This document shows positions 1-6,723 of a stretch of DNA of 26,669 nucleotides, one piece after another. The notes beneath the pieces were generated by a model. It worked only from the letters and a program-made list of their open reading frames with translations, made no database searches and was not told where the DNA came from. The position numbers and the translations under genes were made by a program. How positions within the stretch are numbered: the stretch's first letter is position 1; every line of letters begins with the position of its first letter. Source of the stretch: a virus. The stretch covers positions 1 to 26,669 of the IMG/VR virus record IMGVR_UViG_3300030098_001471; one strand, given 5' to 3'.

Positions 1-207
1 ATAGCCATCTTTGAGAATACTGCACCGATTGCATTGTTTGAAGCAATAGCAATCTCCGGTGATGAATAAATATCCATCCCGGCTAATGCACCAATGAACC
101 CGGTTTTCAACATATCATCTTGCGATGAAGGTGATCCACCGAATTGGTTAGAAGTAACAAGATCGTTTGATAGTCCGTATGTTCCATAGATCGCTCTAGG
201 GTTATGT
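1..207 (-). CDS. Major capsid protein, exon 2 (intron-bearing allele, runs off the window start)
   Basis: This is the second exon of the HK97-fold-like major capsid gene, coding from His171 (HNPRAIYG) onward. The stretch matches, residue for residue, the protein coded at 26368-26574, although the DNA differs at 17 of 207 positions. If the contig is closed, the frame continues at 26367 and ends at the stop at 26220. Exon 1 (509 nt), exon 2 (207 nt) and the remainder (148 nt) then sum to 864 nt, which is 287 codons plus a stop. That in-frame closure is the best support for a circular molecule. The exon starts with A of a split GT|A valine codon. The capsid assignment rests on gene order after the scaffold and on general sequence character, not on a diagnostic motif. 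Confidence 0.85.
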
Positions 208-451
208 CATTTGTTGTAGTAGGCTTTTTATCCTACATCCCATCTTTTCAAATGGGTATCGGCATATCTTTTCATCTTTATTAAGATGTTGGAGTCTCTT
301 GGATAGATTATATCTTTTCACTATCTATGCTCTGCCCCTGACTATGCTTCGCATAGCCTTCGGTTCGGGTTGCCTTGTGTTTTCACATTTAGGATTCCCG
401 CTTAATACTCCAATAATAATCATCATAATCGCTTATGCTGACGGCATCTCT
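208..451 (-). ncRNA. Group I self-splicing intron (IA-like), no internal ORF
   Basis: A 244-nt insertion is absent from the second allele of the gene. On the minus strand the exon ends in U, the intron ends in G and the helices of a group I core can be read directly. P1 pairs exon AUGGU (456-452) with GCCGU (445-441), giving U.G at the splice site. P2 is 437-433/428-424. P3 is UUGGAGU (413-407) with ACUCCAA (295-289). P4 is 400-397/369-366. The P5 loop is UGUG/CACA (387-384/379-376), and P6 is 356-351/347-342. P7 is GCAUA (330-326) with UAUGC (266-262), inside R-like CAGAGCAUAGA and S-like AAGAUAUGCC. P7.1 (325-321/306-302) suggests subgroup IA. P8 is 288-283/278-273, P9 256-252/243-239, and a further hairpin 236-232/223-219. 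Without splicing the frame stops 5 codons in. No endonuclease ORF is present. The boundary is ambiguous by one A. Confidence 0.93.
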
Positions 452-960
452 ACCATACTATACGGAGCTGGTGCGGCTTCTGCTTGAAGTGTACCCAAAG
501 CCGCAAACAAATCATCAACGCTTATCCCGTTAGATGTATCGTTTGAAGTGTTTGAGAAGTTGCCAAAATTAGCAACGATCAAAGCATCAACCTTTGCCGC
601 AATTGCATTACCAACTAATTCACCAGCAATTCCTGTTACATCGTTTGCATTTGAAAGGATTGCCTCATCGTGAACAGGAACTCGAATAGAATACATATCT
701 AAAGTGATAGTTTTCTTTTCACTATCGAGTTGTGTTGCACTTATTGCAGTAGAATCGTGTTCAGAATGAGATGCAACATCTGCACTCGTTACTTGATTTG
801 ATCCCAAGTTATAAACCGGGAATGTTATTGTATCAGCCTTATCTCTTGATTCTTGCATCACAAGAGGTAGACAAACATTCGCTTTTGAGAAGTGAACCAT
901 CGCATCAGCGAGAACTTCTTGTAGTGATCCGGCAAAGTTGCCGGTATCTCCAGCCGCCAT
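452..960 (-). CDS. Major capsid protein, exon 1
   Basis: This is the N-terminal 169 codons plus two bases (GT) of the major capsid protein that builds the icosahedral shell. It starts at ATG 960 behind an AGGAG ribosome site and begins MAAGDTGNFAGS. The exon contains the long amphipathic segment ELVGNAIAAKVDALIVANF (about residues 115-133), typical of the spine helix region of HK97-like coats. It ends at APAPYSMV, where the intron enters. It lies directly after the scaffold and a 47-residue protein, the usual order portal-MuF-scaffold-capsid. There is no N-terminal prohead protease domain, so maturation by a phage protease is not evident here. The unspliced transcript would give a 175-residue truncated product, so splicing is needed for a functional coat protein. 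Confidence 0.88.
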
Positions 961-969
961 ATTGAACTC

Positions 970-1113
970 CTATTTCTTAAAAATTTTGTTCCATTTTTCA
1001 GTAGAGATATGAGTAAATGATGATCTTACTTTTGAAGGTGTTTTATCCGCACCAACCGAAAGACTAAATCCATCCTCAAAGCTAACATCCTTCCCATCTA
1101 ATTGATATTTCAT
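970..1113 (-). CDS. Small capsid-associated protein of unknown function (47 aa)
   Basis: A 47-residue protein (MKYQLDGKDVSFEDGF...) lies between scaffold and capsid genes, ending 9 bases before the capsid start. An ATG further upstream at 1242 in the same frame would give 90 residues but overlaps the scaffold C-terminus by 53 bases. The start chosen here has a near-perfect ribosome site (GGGAGG, 5-6 bases before ATG 1113), which decides the call. It has no recognised domain. By position it could be a capsid decoration or assembly factor, which is only an inference from neighbours. Confidence 0.6.
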   Translation of the reverse strand: MKYQLDGKDVSFEDGFSLSVGADKTPSKVRSSFTHISTEKWNKIFKK

Positions 1114-1189
1114 TTCTCCCTCCCTAGTGTTTTGAGTGGTAACTCTTCCGCTAGTTGGATCAACGAAATCCGGAATTGAATTTGCTTTT

Positions 1190-1759
1190 CTAGGCTTGGT
1201 TCGCCCGGAATGCGGATTTAATTCGTTTGTAGATTGATTCATCTATTTTACCTTTCTGATAGTCTCTTGCCGCATCAACCAAGTTCTTATAACCTTGAGT
1301 TTCAGCCGGCTGATCATTCCCTACCGAAGGAACTGATTGTTTATTACTACGCTCTAAATGGACTCTCAACGCATTATTATCGAGTGAGCCATATAAAGCC
1401 TTATCTTCATCGTTTAGCTTGTCTAGAAGCATATCTCTTTCTTGTGAGTATTGAGCATCATAAACTTCTAATCTAGATTTCAAATCGGTAATCATATGAT
1501 CTTTTTTATTTGATTCCTCTCTTACTAGATTTAAAGCGGATTCGTATTCGCCTTTGTTTTCCATCTCTTTTAGCTTCTGATTTTCAGCATCTTTTGATAC
1601 TTGATTCTTCAAGGCATCAAATTCGGCTTTTATCGTATTTTTTTCGGCAACAACTTCCTTAAAACGATTATAAGGAACATCATTCACGGGAGCTTCTTTT
1701 ACCTCTTGCTCGGGAGTTTGTTCTTCTTTTACCTCTTGAACTTGAGTTTCTTTTTCCAT
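1190..1759 (-). CDS. Capsid scaffolding protein (GP20-like)
   Basis: This 189-residue, highly charged protein is mostly predicted helix and coiled coil. An acidic N-terminus (EVKEEQTPEQEVKEAP, about residues 9-24) is followed by heptad-like Glu/Lys-rich helices to about residue 120, then a basic C-terminal segment (DAARDYQKGKIDESIYKRIK, about 163-182). That shape and the position immediately before the capsid gene are typical of phage scaffolding proteins, whose C-terminal basic helix docks on the coat. The start at ATG 1759 has GAGGT in front. No protease domain is fused. The scaffold role is inferred from composition and context. Confidence 0.75.
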   Translation of the reverse strand: MEKETQVQEVKEEQTPEQEVKEAPVNDVPYNRFKEVVAEKNTIKAEFDALKNQVSKDAENQKLKEMENKGEYESALNLVREESNKKDHMITDLKSRLEVYDAQYSQERDMLLDKLNDEDKALYGSLDNNALRVHLERSNKQSVPSVGNDQPAETQGYKNLVDAARDYQKGKIDESIYKRIKSAFRANQA

Positions 1760-1788
1760 TTTAACCTCTTGATTGAGTTATAAAAATC

Positions 1789-2286
1789 TTATCGCTTCCC
1801 TAATTTTAAATTGATTGGCTTGCTTGTTTCTTTGTCTAAATTCTTTTGAATTGTATTTGCAAGAAAATTCAATGCTTTTTTGCGGTTTTCATTACGAACA
1901 TTATGAACATTATACCCGTTCTTTTTATTACCTAATACTTTCTCGCCTTCTAGAAATATGATAGTTGTTTTATCACTTGTGCTTTTAACTTGTATCTTCT
2001 TCATCATATCCCCGGTTAGATGAAGATTAACTTTTGAAGTATCATTATTTAATGATCTTCCTACAAATTGTTTTAATCTATTGCCTTTCCCAATCTTATC
2101 ATCACCTCTTCCGAACTTTCGCATATCATTCTTCTTATATTTCTTATAGGTTCTTGATCTCAATTTTGGTTTTTTATCATCTTGCATTATACCATTCAAA
2201 GCATCTTTTTTAATTGCTCCTCGGATAAATTGACCTATTTTATCCCAATCTTTAGAAGTAAACCTCAATGCTCTATCCAACTTCAT
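1789..2286 (-). CDS. Virion morphogenesis protein, gp10/Mu-G-like
   Basis: A 165-residue basic protein starts at ATG 2286 in an ATGA overlap with the MuF-like gene. It shows the usual elements of the phage virion morphogenesis family (HK97 gp10, Mu gpG): an N-terminal helix (DWDKIGQFIRGAIK), a Lys/Arg-rich middle (KLRSRTYKKYKK), the stretch NVNLHLTGDMMKKIQVK-like 'HLTGDMMKKI' at about residue 89, and a late segment with NVHNVRNENRK (about 127-137) before the C-terminal helix. The family acts in head completion or as a tail-terminator-type protein. Placement among head genes agrees. Exact role is not certain. Confidence 0.6.
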   Translation of the reverse strand: MKLDRALRFTSKDWDKIGQFIRGAIKKDALNGIMQDDKKPKLRSRTYKKYKKNDMRKFGRGDDKIGKGNRLKQFVGRSLNNDTSKVNLHLTGDMMKKIQVKSTSDKTTIIFLEGEKVLGNKKNGYNVHNVRNENRKKALNFLANTIQKNLDKETSKPINLKLGKR

Positions 2287-3032
2287 ACCGGTACAAATTC
2301 GTGCCTACAATTATAAGAACCGCCTTCAGTAAATGTAACCGGGAGATCGTTAATCTCATCAAATGTAAAACCTTCTGAATTTTTAGGGTTATCTAATACC
2401 GCCCGGCATTCTTCTCGAACTTTGTTATCATCAGCACCAACATACTGAAACCTTTGCTCTTCATCACCTTCAAACGCTTTTTGAGTTGTGCTTCTAAATA
2501 ATCTGCTAATCGTATCGTTTGTGGCTACTCTTGATTGAGCGATTTGATTTGTGCCGCTAAACTCATTGATCAATCTTTCAGATATTGAACTAACAGATTC
2601 ACCGGATACTAATCCTCTGAATACTTCTTTTTTTAATTTGTTGGATAGAACTCTGTTTTCATTAACAAGAGATTCGATTTCTAAATCCATTAGTAACTGC
2701 AAGGATTCAAGATTTAATCCACCTATATCAACACCAAACTCCCCGGCTCTTGTTATGATGCTCGCCATCTCTTTATTGAAAGAAGTTTCAAATTCTTTTG
2801 CGATCTTATCGTATCCCAATCGCTTACTTTCTTCAAAGAAATCTAATGCCCTTGATAGCTCTATATATTCCGATTCCGTTAATGATTCTAATCTAGGTAA
2901 CAATTGATTCACCTTCTCAACCATCTCGGTTTTAATTGTTGCAAGATCGTCATAATATTTATCTACAAAGCTAGCCAAGTAACTGATCCAATACGCTTGC
3001 TGGTTGTTGTGGTTGCTCTTCAACTTGTTCAA
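2283..3032 (-). CDS. Head morphogenesis protein, SPP1 gp7/MuF-like
   Basis: This 249-residue minor head protein is of the type encoded directly after the portal and carried into the capsid with it. The C-terminal third holds the family signature: FQYVGADDNKVREECRAVL (about residues 195-213) and the terminal GGSYNCRHEFVPV, with conserved Cys and Arg-His. The N-terminal two thirds is helical. It overlaps the portal gene by 62 bases when started at TTG 3032. TTG 3023 is also possible, as is TTG 2978, which would overlap only the portal stop. AYWISYLASF near the start looks coding, so an upstream start is preferred. No toxin domain is fused to the C-terminus. Confidence 0.8.
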   Translation of the reverse strand: MNKLKSNHNNQQAYWISYLASFVDKYYDDLATIKTEMVEKVNQLLPRLESLTESEYIELSRALDFFEESKRLGYDKIAKEFETSFNKEMASIITRAGEFGVDIGGLNLESLQLLMDLEIESLVNENRVLSNKLKKEVFRGLVSGESVSSISERLINEFSGTNQIAQSRVATNDTISRLFRSTTQKAFEGDEEQRFQYVGADDNKVREECRAVLDNPKNSEGFTFDEINDLPVTFTEGGSYNCRHEFVPV

Positions 3033-4314
3033 TCATAATCTCCTCTTGAATCTCTCCAAGTTTCATATCGAGTTCTTCTTCAGTTATGTCGCTATTAAAA
3101 TGCCTAAATAGTTCTCGTTTGCTCATAATACCATTATCTAGCATAAATTGAAGTTTGTCTTTTTCCTTTGACCACTCCAAAGGAACTTTTGATTCTTCAA
3201 AATCAACCGCATAACTATCATCGAAAACTCTACCGGTATGAACTTCAATCAATCTTTTATCTACTTCGTACCGCATTTGTTCAAACTCTTTGAATAGAGG
3301 AATATCTGATTCCCTCGATTCCTCATTCTCAAGGTTCATAATCTTTAAGGCGATGCCGGAAGGCGGTGTAGTTCCTTGAGCGAAGTTGATACTCAAAGAA
3401 TGATTTTGAGCGGTAATCGTGAGATATTCTTTTATACCACTAATCATAGCCGGTATATTTGAGTCGGGAGATATATAGGAGAGGTTTGATCCTTCCGGCA
3501 AGGAAATCAGACGATCTATTCCAAACTTAATATTCGGAATCTCCGTATCTATCCCGGTCATTACAGGCGATCCGGTTTGGTATCTAATCGCTAACATTAT
3601 CTCCGTGAATCCAATAGAAGCATTTACTGCACATCTAACTACATCAGAAGCGTTGTAAGGAAAACAGATTCGAGATATTGGATTGATACCATAGATGTTT
3701 ATCATCTCCGGATTGCCTTCAATCGCCTTAATTTTTTCATCGGATGTAAACAAGAAATGCAAACCCGGCTCTCCATCTCTTTCTTCACTAAAGAAATAGA
3801 ATTGCCGATTGCCGCTTGCATCCTTACCAATCTCATAGCTATAACCAAACGGGATCGTTTCACCCTCGTAATAATATTCTTTTACGTTTGGGAGAATATC
3901 ATATTCGATTCGATTTTTTCTAGAGTTCCACTTGCTTCTAACGTGGATCATTCCAAGAGCCCAAGCAAGCTCCGAGGCGGTTCGTAAAGTTGAATCAAGA
4001 TGATAGGTATATTCTAGATATTCCTCCGCTAGTTCGCCTTGAATAAATCTTCGAGGCGGTGCTTTGTAGAGCATCATTCTTGCTCTAGCAAACTTCGGCA
4101 GTACTCGTAAGAATGTTACGGGGATTTGAGAAAGAGTATGCCCGGGGAAGTATGGTTCTATATGAGAATCAATGTTTCGATTATAATAGAAATCAAGAGC
4201 AACTTGTTTCTTTGCATATTCATCCTCTAATACCATATCTTCAGCTTTACGAACTGAATCTATTACCGCCATTCTTCCCAAGTTTGGGATCGTTATTTTA
4301 TCGTGAAATTCCAT
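2971..4314 (-). CDS. Portal protein
   Basis: A 447-residue protein starts at ATG 4314, one base after the terminase stop. It has the expected length and layout for a siphovirus portal (SPP1 gp6/HK97 gp3 type): an N-terminal head-binding segment, a central beta-rich clip and stem region (RYQTGSPVMTGIDTEIP near residue 250), a long C-terminal helix (LFKEFEQMRYEVDKRLIEVH) and a disordered Gln/Glu-rich tail. The portal dodecamer forms the DNA entry channel at the capsid vertex and docks the terminase. The call rests on position between large terminase and MuF protein and on the overall pattern. Confidence 0.85.
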   Translation of the reverse strand: MEFHDKITIPNLGRMAVIDSVRKAEDMVLEDEYAKKQVALDFYYNRNIDSHIEPYFPGHTLSQIPVTFLRVLPKFARARMMLYKAPPRRFIQGELAEEYLEYTYHLDSTLRTASELAWALGMIHVRSKWNSRKNRIEYDILPNVKEYYYEGETIPFGYSYEIGKDASGNRQFYFFSEERDGEPGLHFLFTSDEKIKAIEGNPEMINIYGINPISRICFPYNASDVVRCAVNASIGFTEIMLAIRYQTGSPVMTGIDTEIPNIKFGIDRLISLPEGSNLSYISPDSNIPAMISGIKEYLTITAQNHSLSINFAQGTTPPSGIALKIMNLENEESRESDIPLFKEFEQMRYEVDKRLIEVHTGRVFDDSYAVDFEESKVPLEWSKEKDKLQFMLDNGIMSKRELFRHFNSDITEEELDMKLGEIQEEIMIEQVEEQPQQPASVLDQLLG

Positions 4315-5517
4315 TTACAACTCTATACTTATCGGTTTTCGTGAAACAATCGGATGCTTATATGCGATATAATAAGAACAAGCATCAAAAGAATGAGTAA
4401 GTGTTATATCGCTTTTATCAATCTTTCCATCTCTTGAGCGTTGCACTTGTTCTAAATCTTTTATCAAGTAAGTGCATTTAGGATCTATCGTCATTCTAAC
4501 TTTACCATTAGCATCCTTTAACATCCTGTTCAAAGCGTTTAGCCGGTCTATTACCGGAGGATTTGTTTTTCTTGCTACAACTTGAAATTTAAAATCTCTT
4601 AAGATTTGATGATCAGATCGGTTGCTTGTAGTTGATCTAGCTGATCCCGAAGCATCCGGATAAACCGGGATCATTGGAGCGATCTTATTCATCGCCTTCG
4701 CCATCTCTTCCGTATTGCTATTGGTTTGCCTTATCTCATCAAAGTAGTGAATCGTTCCATCGCTAAACTCACAACCAAGTACCGCACTCATATAATCAAC
4801 ATTGAAATCCATTCCCCAAAATAAATTGTTTGATAATTGATTTGCTTTTTTAATATGAATATTTCTATCGAAGTTATAAGCCGCTCGATTCCCGGTAGTC
4901 TCAAACGATGCTAGAAATTCAGTTTTAAAAGCTCTTTCATCCATCATTGATCTAGCTTTTTTAATCTCTTCGCTCGGTACATAACCACCATCTAAAGTCG
5001 TATATTGCCAACTCTTCCAATCCGGATCGTTGGATTGTCCTTTGAGGTAAGCATCATAAAGATGATCGTATCCGTTAGGAGTACCAATAAACAAGGCTTC
5101 CCCGTCCGTAGTTGTTAGCATAGGATAGATTATCTCCTCCCAAACTCTTGGCTTGATATAACTATATTCTTCAAGCACAACCATCTCAATGCCAGCTCCT
5201 CTCAAGTTGTTTTCTTGCTCCGCTCCTTTAATAGCGATCTCGGCATCGTTGGGAAGTTTGATTAATAACTCCGATTCATTTATTTGACAATTATAATCTC
5301 TAAACATTTGCCGCATAATCTTCCAAGTTGTTGATTTGCCTTGCCTGTAAGTTGGTGTAATGATCCATCTCCTCTCTCCGGCTTGAACCTCTTTCGATAG
5401 CAACCAAATCAAAGAAAGGTGAGACTTGCCAAACCTTCTCCCGGCAACCAAAACCTTCCGCTTTGCCGGATGATTGATTATCTCTTTCCTTTTCGTATCT
5501 ACTGACCAATTAACCAA
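4315..5517 (-). CDS. terL: Terminase large subunit
   Basis: This 400-residue DNA-packaging motor has an ATPase and a nuclease domain. Visible motifs are Walker A AGRRFGKS (25-32), an adenine-binding-like ITPTYRQGKS (53-62), Walker B VVLEE (113-117), and the coupling motif IGTPNG (144-149). The RNase H-fold nuclease acids are D237 (GMDFN), D288 (YPDASGSARS) and D378 (HSFDAC). The size and the PVYPDASGSA block are typical of the Terminase_6/3 group. The only usable start is TTG 5517, because a TGA closes the frame four codons upstream. A GAGAG stands in front and the start overlaps the preceding small gene by 8 bases, so translation is probably coupled. All key residues are present. Confidence 0.96.
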   Translation of the reverse strand: MVNWSVDTKRKEIINHPAKRKVLVAGRRFGKSHLSLIWLLSKEVQAGERRWIITPTYRQGKSTTWKIMRQMFRDYNCQINESELLIKLPNDAEIAIKGAEQENNLRGAGIEMVVLEEYSYIKPRVWEEIIYPMLTTTDGEALFIGTPNGYDHLYDAYLKGQSNDPDWKSWQYTTLDGGYVPSEEIKKARSMMDERAFKTEFLASFETTGNRAAYNFDRNIHIKKANQLSNNLFWGMDFNVDYMSAVLGCEFSDGTIHYFDEIRQTNSNTEEMAKAMNKIAPMIPVYPDASGSARSTTSNRSDHQILRDFKFQVVARKTNPPVIDRLNALNRMLKDANGKVRMTIDPKCTYLIKDLEQVQRSRDGKIDKSDITLTHSFDACSYYIAYKHPIVSRKPISIEL

Positions 5518-5686
5518 AAACTCTCTTCATTAATGCTTTGGGTACTTTCTTCCCAGCTTTGTAAAGCCTTTGCATCCGTGCGATGTCTTTTCCCCTTTTA
5601 CTTCTTTCGCTCCCTTTTGCTCCCGATAAATACTTTTTCGGTACGCTTTTAAATCTTTTGTCTTTTGCAACCTTACGGATTTTCAT
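5510..5686 (-). CDS. Small basic protein before terL (58 aa)
   Basis: A 58-residue, strongly basic protein (begins MKIRKVAKDKRFKS, contains KKYLSGAKGSERSKRG) fills the space between the 80-residue gene and terL. Its ATG 5686 lies in an ATGA overlap with the preceding stop and its own stop overlaps the terL start by 8 bases, so it is embedded in the translational chain. About one third of residues are Lys or Arg. Small basic proteins with a similar KYLSG..GS..SKR stretch occur in marine phages as far as I recall, but I cannot assign a family. DNA or terminase binding is possible from charge and position only. Confidence 0.75.
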   Translation of the reverse strand: MKIRKVAKDKRFKSVPKKYLSGAKGSERSKRGKDIARMQRLYKAGKKVPKALMKRVFG

Positions 5687-5925
5687 CTTCTTTTACGTTC
5701 CTTCCTTGCTAAATCCGGATCGTGTTTAATAGCTTTACGACCTTTGGCGATCTTAATAAATGAATTAACTCTAGCATTTGCCCAGCTCGTTGGAGTTTGC
5801 CCCGGTCTAGTTCCGGAAGCTACTGCCGCACCTAAACCTCGATTGTAAACCTTAAATAATGTTGAAGGAAGCAATTTGTTTTTATTGGCTAGTGATGTTA
5901 ATCTTTTTCTAACGGATGCGGTCAT
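5683..5925 (-). CDS. Small conserved phage protein with VYNRGLGAA...ARVNSF motif (80 aa)
   Basis: An 80-residue basic protein starts at ATG 5925 in a TAATG overlap with the small-terminase-like gene. Its central block KVYNRGLGAAVASGTRP (about residues 25-41) followed by SWANARVNSFIKI (47-59) resembles a motif I associate with small proteins of unknown function in marine tailed phages. The tail is rich in Lys/Arg (RKERKRR). It sits between the two terminase-type genes together with a second small basic protein, so a packaging accessory role is plausible but not shown. Confidence 0.75.
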   Translation of the reverse strand: MTASVRKRLTSLANKNKLLPSTLFKVYNRGLGAAVASGTRPGQTPTSWANARVNSFIKIAKGRKAIKHDPDLARKERKRR

Positions 5926-6263
5926 TAATCAATCGTTAATATTTTAATTGGTTCAGTTTTATGAGATACCTCTCTTGTTTCTTTTGCTTTGCCTTCTGTT
6001 CTATCAGATAAATACGTTACTGCTGACATTGATCCATTCATCGCCATAGATAAAACTCTTCTAACCATCTTTTCCTTTTTAGATAAACCACTTTCGTCCT
6101 GTTCATCCCAAACTTTATTTATTATATCGGCTAACGCTCCTCTTCTTCCGTTTGGGTTGGCATTGTTACCCGGCTTGAATTGAGTTGCTGGATTGCCGCT
6201 ATAACCTTTTTTAAATTTTCCATTTGATCTCCGATTTTCCACCGATTTTGATTTACTACTCAT
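5925..6263 (-). CDS. Small terminase-like protein (DUF5681-type N-terminus)
   Basis: A 112-residue protein stands at the head of the packaging genes. Residues about 18-42 carry FKKGYSGNPATQFKPGNN and ANPNGRRG, the FKPG..GNP.GRRG pattern of the DUF5681 domain often encoded beside large terminases. A helical segment (ADIINKVWDEQDESGLSKKE) follows, with a C-terminal beta-like tail. Small terminases recognise viral DNA and load the large subunit; here the role follows from context. A TTG at 6269 is in frame but ATG 6263 is the better start. The gene overlaps the preceding frame's stop at 6256. Confidence 0.7.
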   Translation of the reverse strand: MSSKSKSVENRRSNGKFKKGYSGNPATQFKPGNNANPNGRRGALADIINKVWDEQDESGLSKKEKMVRRVLSMAMNGSMSAVTYLSDRTEGKAKETREVSHKTEPIKILTID

Positions 6264-6432
6264 TATCAACCAATGCCATCATCAAAGGTTTGTTTAACTT
6301 ATCCATTAACTTATTCAAGTCTTTTTCAGAATTAGGAACATCGAACTCTAGCCTCCAACATTGATTAATTTTAAGATTTTTAAATCCAACGAGTTCAACA
6401 TTTAAGGTTATGCCTTCTTTTTCTTTTTTCAT
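6256..6432 (-). CDS. Hypothetical protein, 58 aa from first ATG, coding-like sequence extends upstream
   Basis: From ATG 6432 the frame gives 58 residues (MKKEKEGITLNVELVG...), ending at TAG 6256-6258 and overlapping the small terminase gene. The frame stays open upstream to a TAA at 6574-6576, and the upstream translation (VEEHTDPHSHKISFYG, then RAIDRKSVYDVRAS) looks like real protein. No ATG, GTG or TTG is available there, and an ATG at 6529-6531 in another frame is followed at once by a stop. Either the gene starts at 6432 and the upstream part is decayed, or it uses an unusual start or a frameshift. Function unknown. It is the first gene after the repeat-rich intergenic block. Confidence 0.5.
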   Translation of the reverse strand: MKKEKEGITLNVELVGFKNLKINQCWRLEFDVPNSEKDLNKLMDKLNKPLMMALVDNE

Positions 6433-6537
6433 AGATGCCCGGACATCATATACCGATTTTCTGTCTATCGCCCTTCCGTAAAAACTGATTTTATGCGAGT
6501 GAGGATCGGTATGCTCCTCTACTATTACATAATTATT

Positions 6538-6604
6538 TAGACAAATTTTATTTAGATTTGCTTGTAAGTGTTGTTATTGTTGGATTTGCTTGTAGACAAA
6601 TTTT
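6538..6604. repeat. Two pairs of 12-bp direct repeats in A-B-B-A order
   Basis: TAGACAAATTTT occurs at 6538-6549 and 6593-6604. GATTTGCTTGTA occurs at 6555-6566 and 6583-6594. The order along the plus strand is A, B, B, A, and the last B and A share two bases. In so AT-rich a region short matches are expected, but two different exact 12-mers within 67 bp are unlikely by chance. They could be iteron-like binding sites. Confidence 0.8.
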
Positions 6605-6616
6605 TTTTTAAAAGAG

Positions 6617-6632
6617 TTTCCGGTGCCGGAAA
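6617..6632. repeat. Perfect 7-bp palindrome, TTTCCGG-TG-CCGGAAA
   Basis: The 7-bp inverted repeat has a 2-bp centre. It is the only GC-rich island in the surrounding AT-rich block. On the minus strand the run after it is CTCTTTTAAAAA, with no clean U-tract, so it is more likely a protein-binding operator than a terminator. Each arm contains a CCGG site. Confidence 0.7.
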
Positions 6633-6637
6633 TGTGC

Positions 6638-6657
6638 ATAATAGAATATAATAGAAT
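6638..6657. repeat. Tandem 10-bp repeat ATAATAGAAT x2
   Basis: Two exact head-to-tail copies are followed by a partial third (ATAAAATAGG). On the minus strand each reads ATTCTATTAT and contains a TATTAT hexamer, so the repeat could hold -10 elements. Confidence 0.7.
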
Positions 6658-6723
6658 AAAATAGGATACTACTTAAACCCAAAAACAAGGGATTTAGGGT
6701 TGGAATAGTATATTAATGGGGAG

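Larger units (their letters stand above)
6433..6723 (-). promoter_or_regulatory. Repeat-rich intergenic control region before the packaging genes
   Basis: This is a 291-bp AT-rich stretch between the last early gene and the packaging/head genes. It holds, in order on the plus strand, two pairs of 12-bp direct repeats (6538-6604), a 7-bp inverted repeat centred on TG (6617-6632), and a perfect tandem 10-mer (6638-6657). On the minus strand several TATTAT/TATATT hexamers could act as -10 elements, but no convincing -35 partner is seen. A late promoter, operator or replication origin would all fit; the sequence does not decide between them. Part of the block (6433-6540) is the open upstream extension of the 58-residue gene. 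Confidence 0.4.

Noticed and set aside
299-487. Plus-strand ORF across the intron
   Set aside because: It is the antisense of the intron core and exon end; the intron structure explains the open frame.
1-546. True long terminal repeat of the virion DNA
   Set aside because: The two copies differ at 21 positions and by the intron, which does not fit a replicated terminal repeat; two haplotypes meeting in the assembly fit better.
970-1242. Longer 90-residue form of the small protein before the capsid gene
   Set aside because: The extra front overlaps the scaffold gene by 53 bases and has no ribosome site, while ATG 1113 has GGGAGG at ideal spacing.
6611-6640. Palindrome TTTCCGG-TG-CCGGAAA as a terminator of the early operon
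   Set aside because: The loop is too small as drawn, and the following bases are CTCTTTTAAAAA rather than a U-tract.
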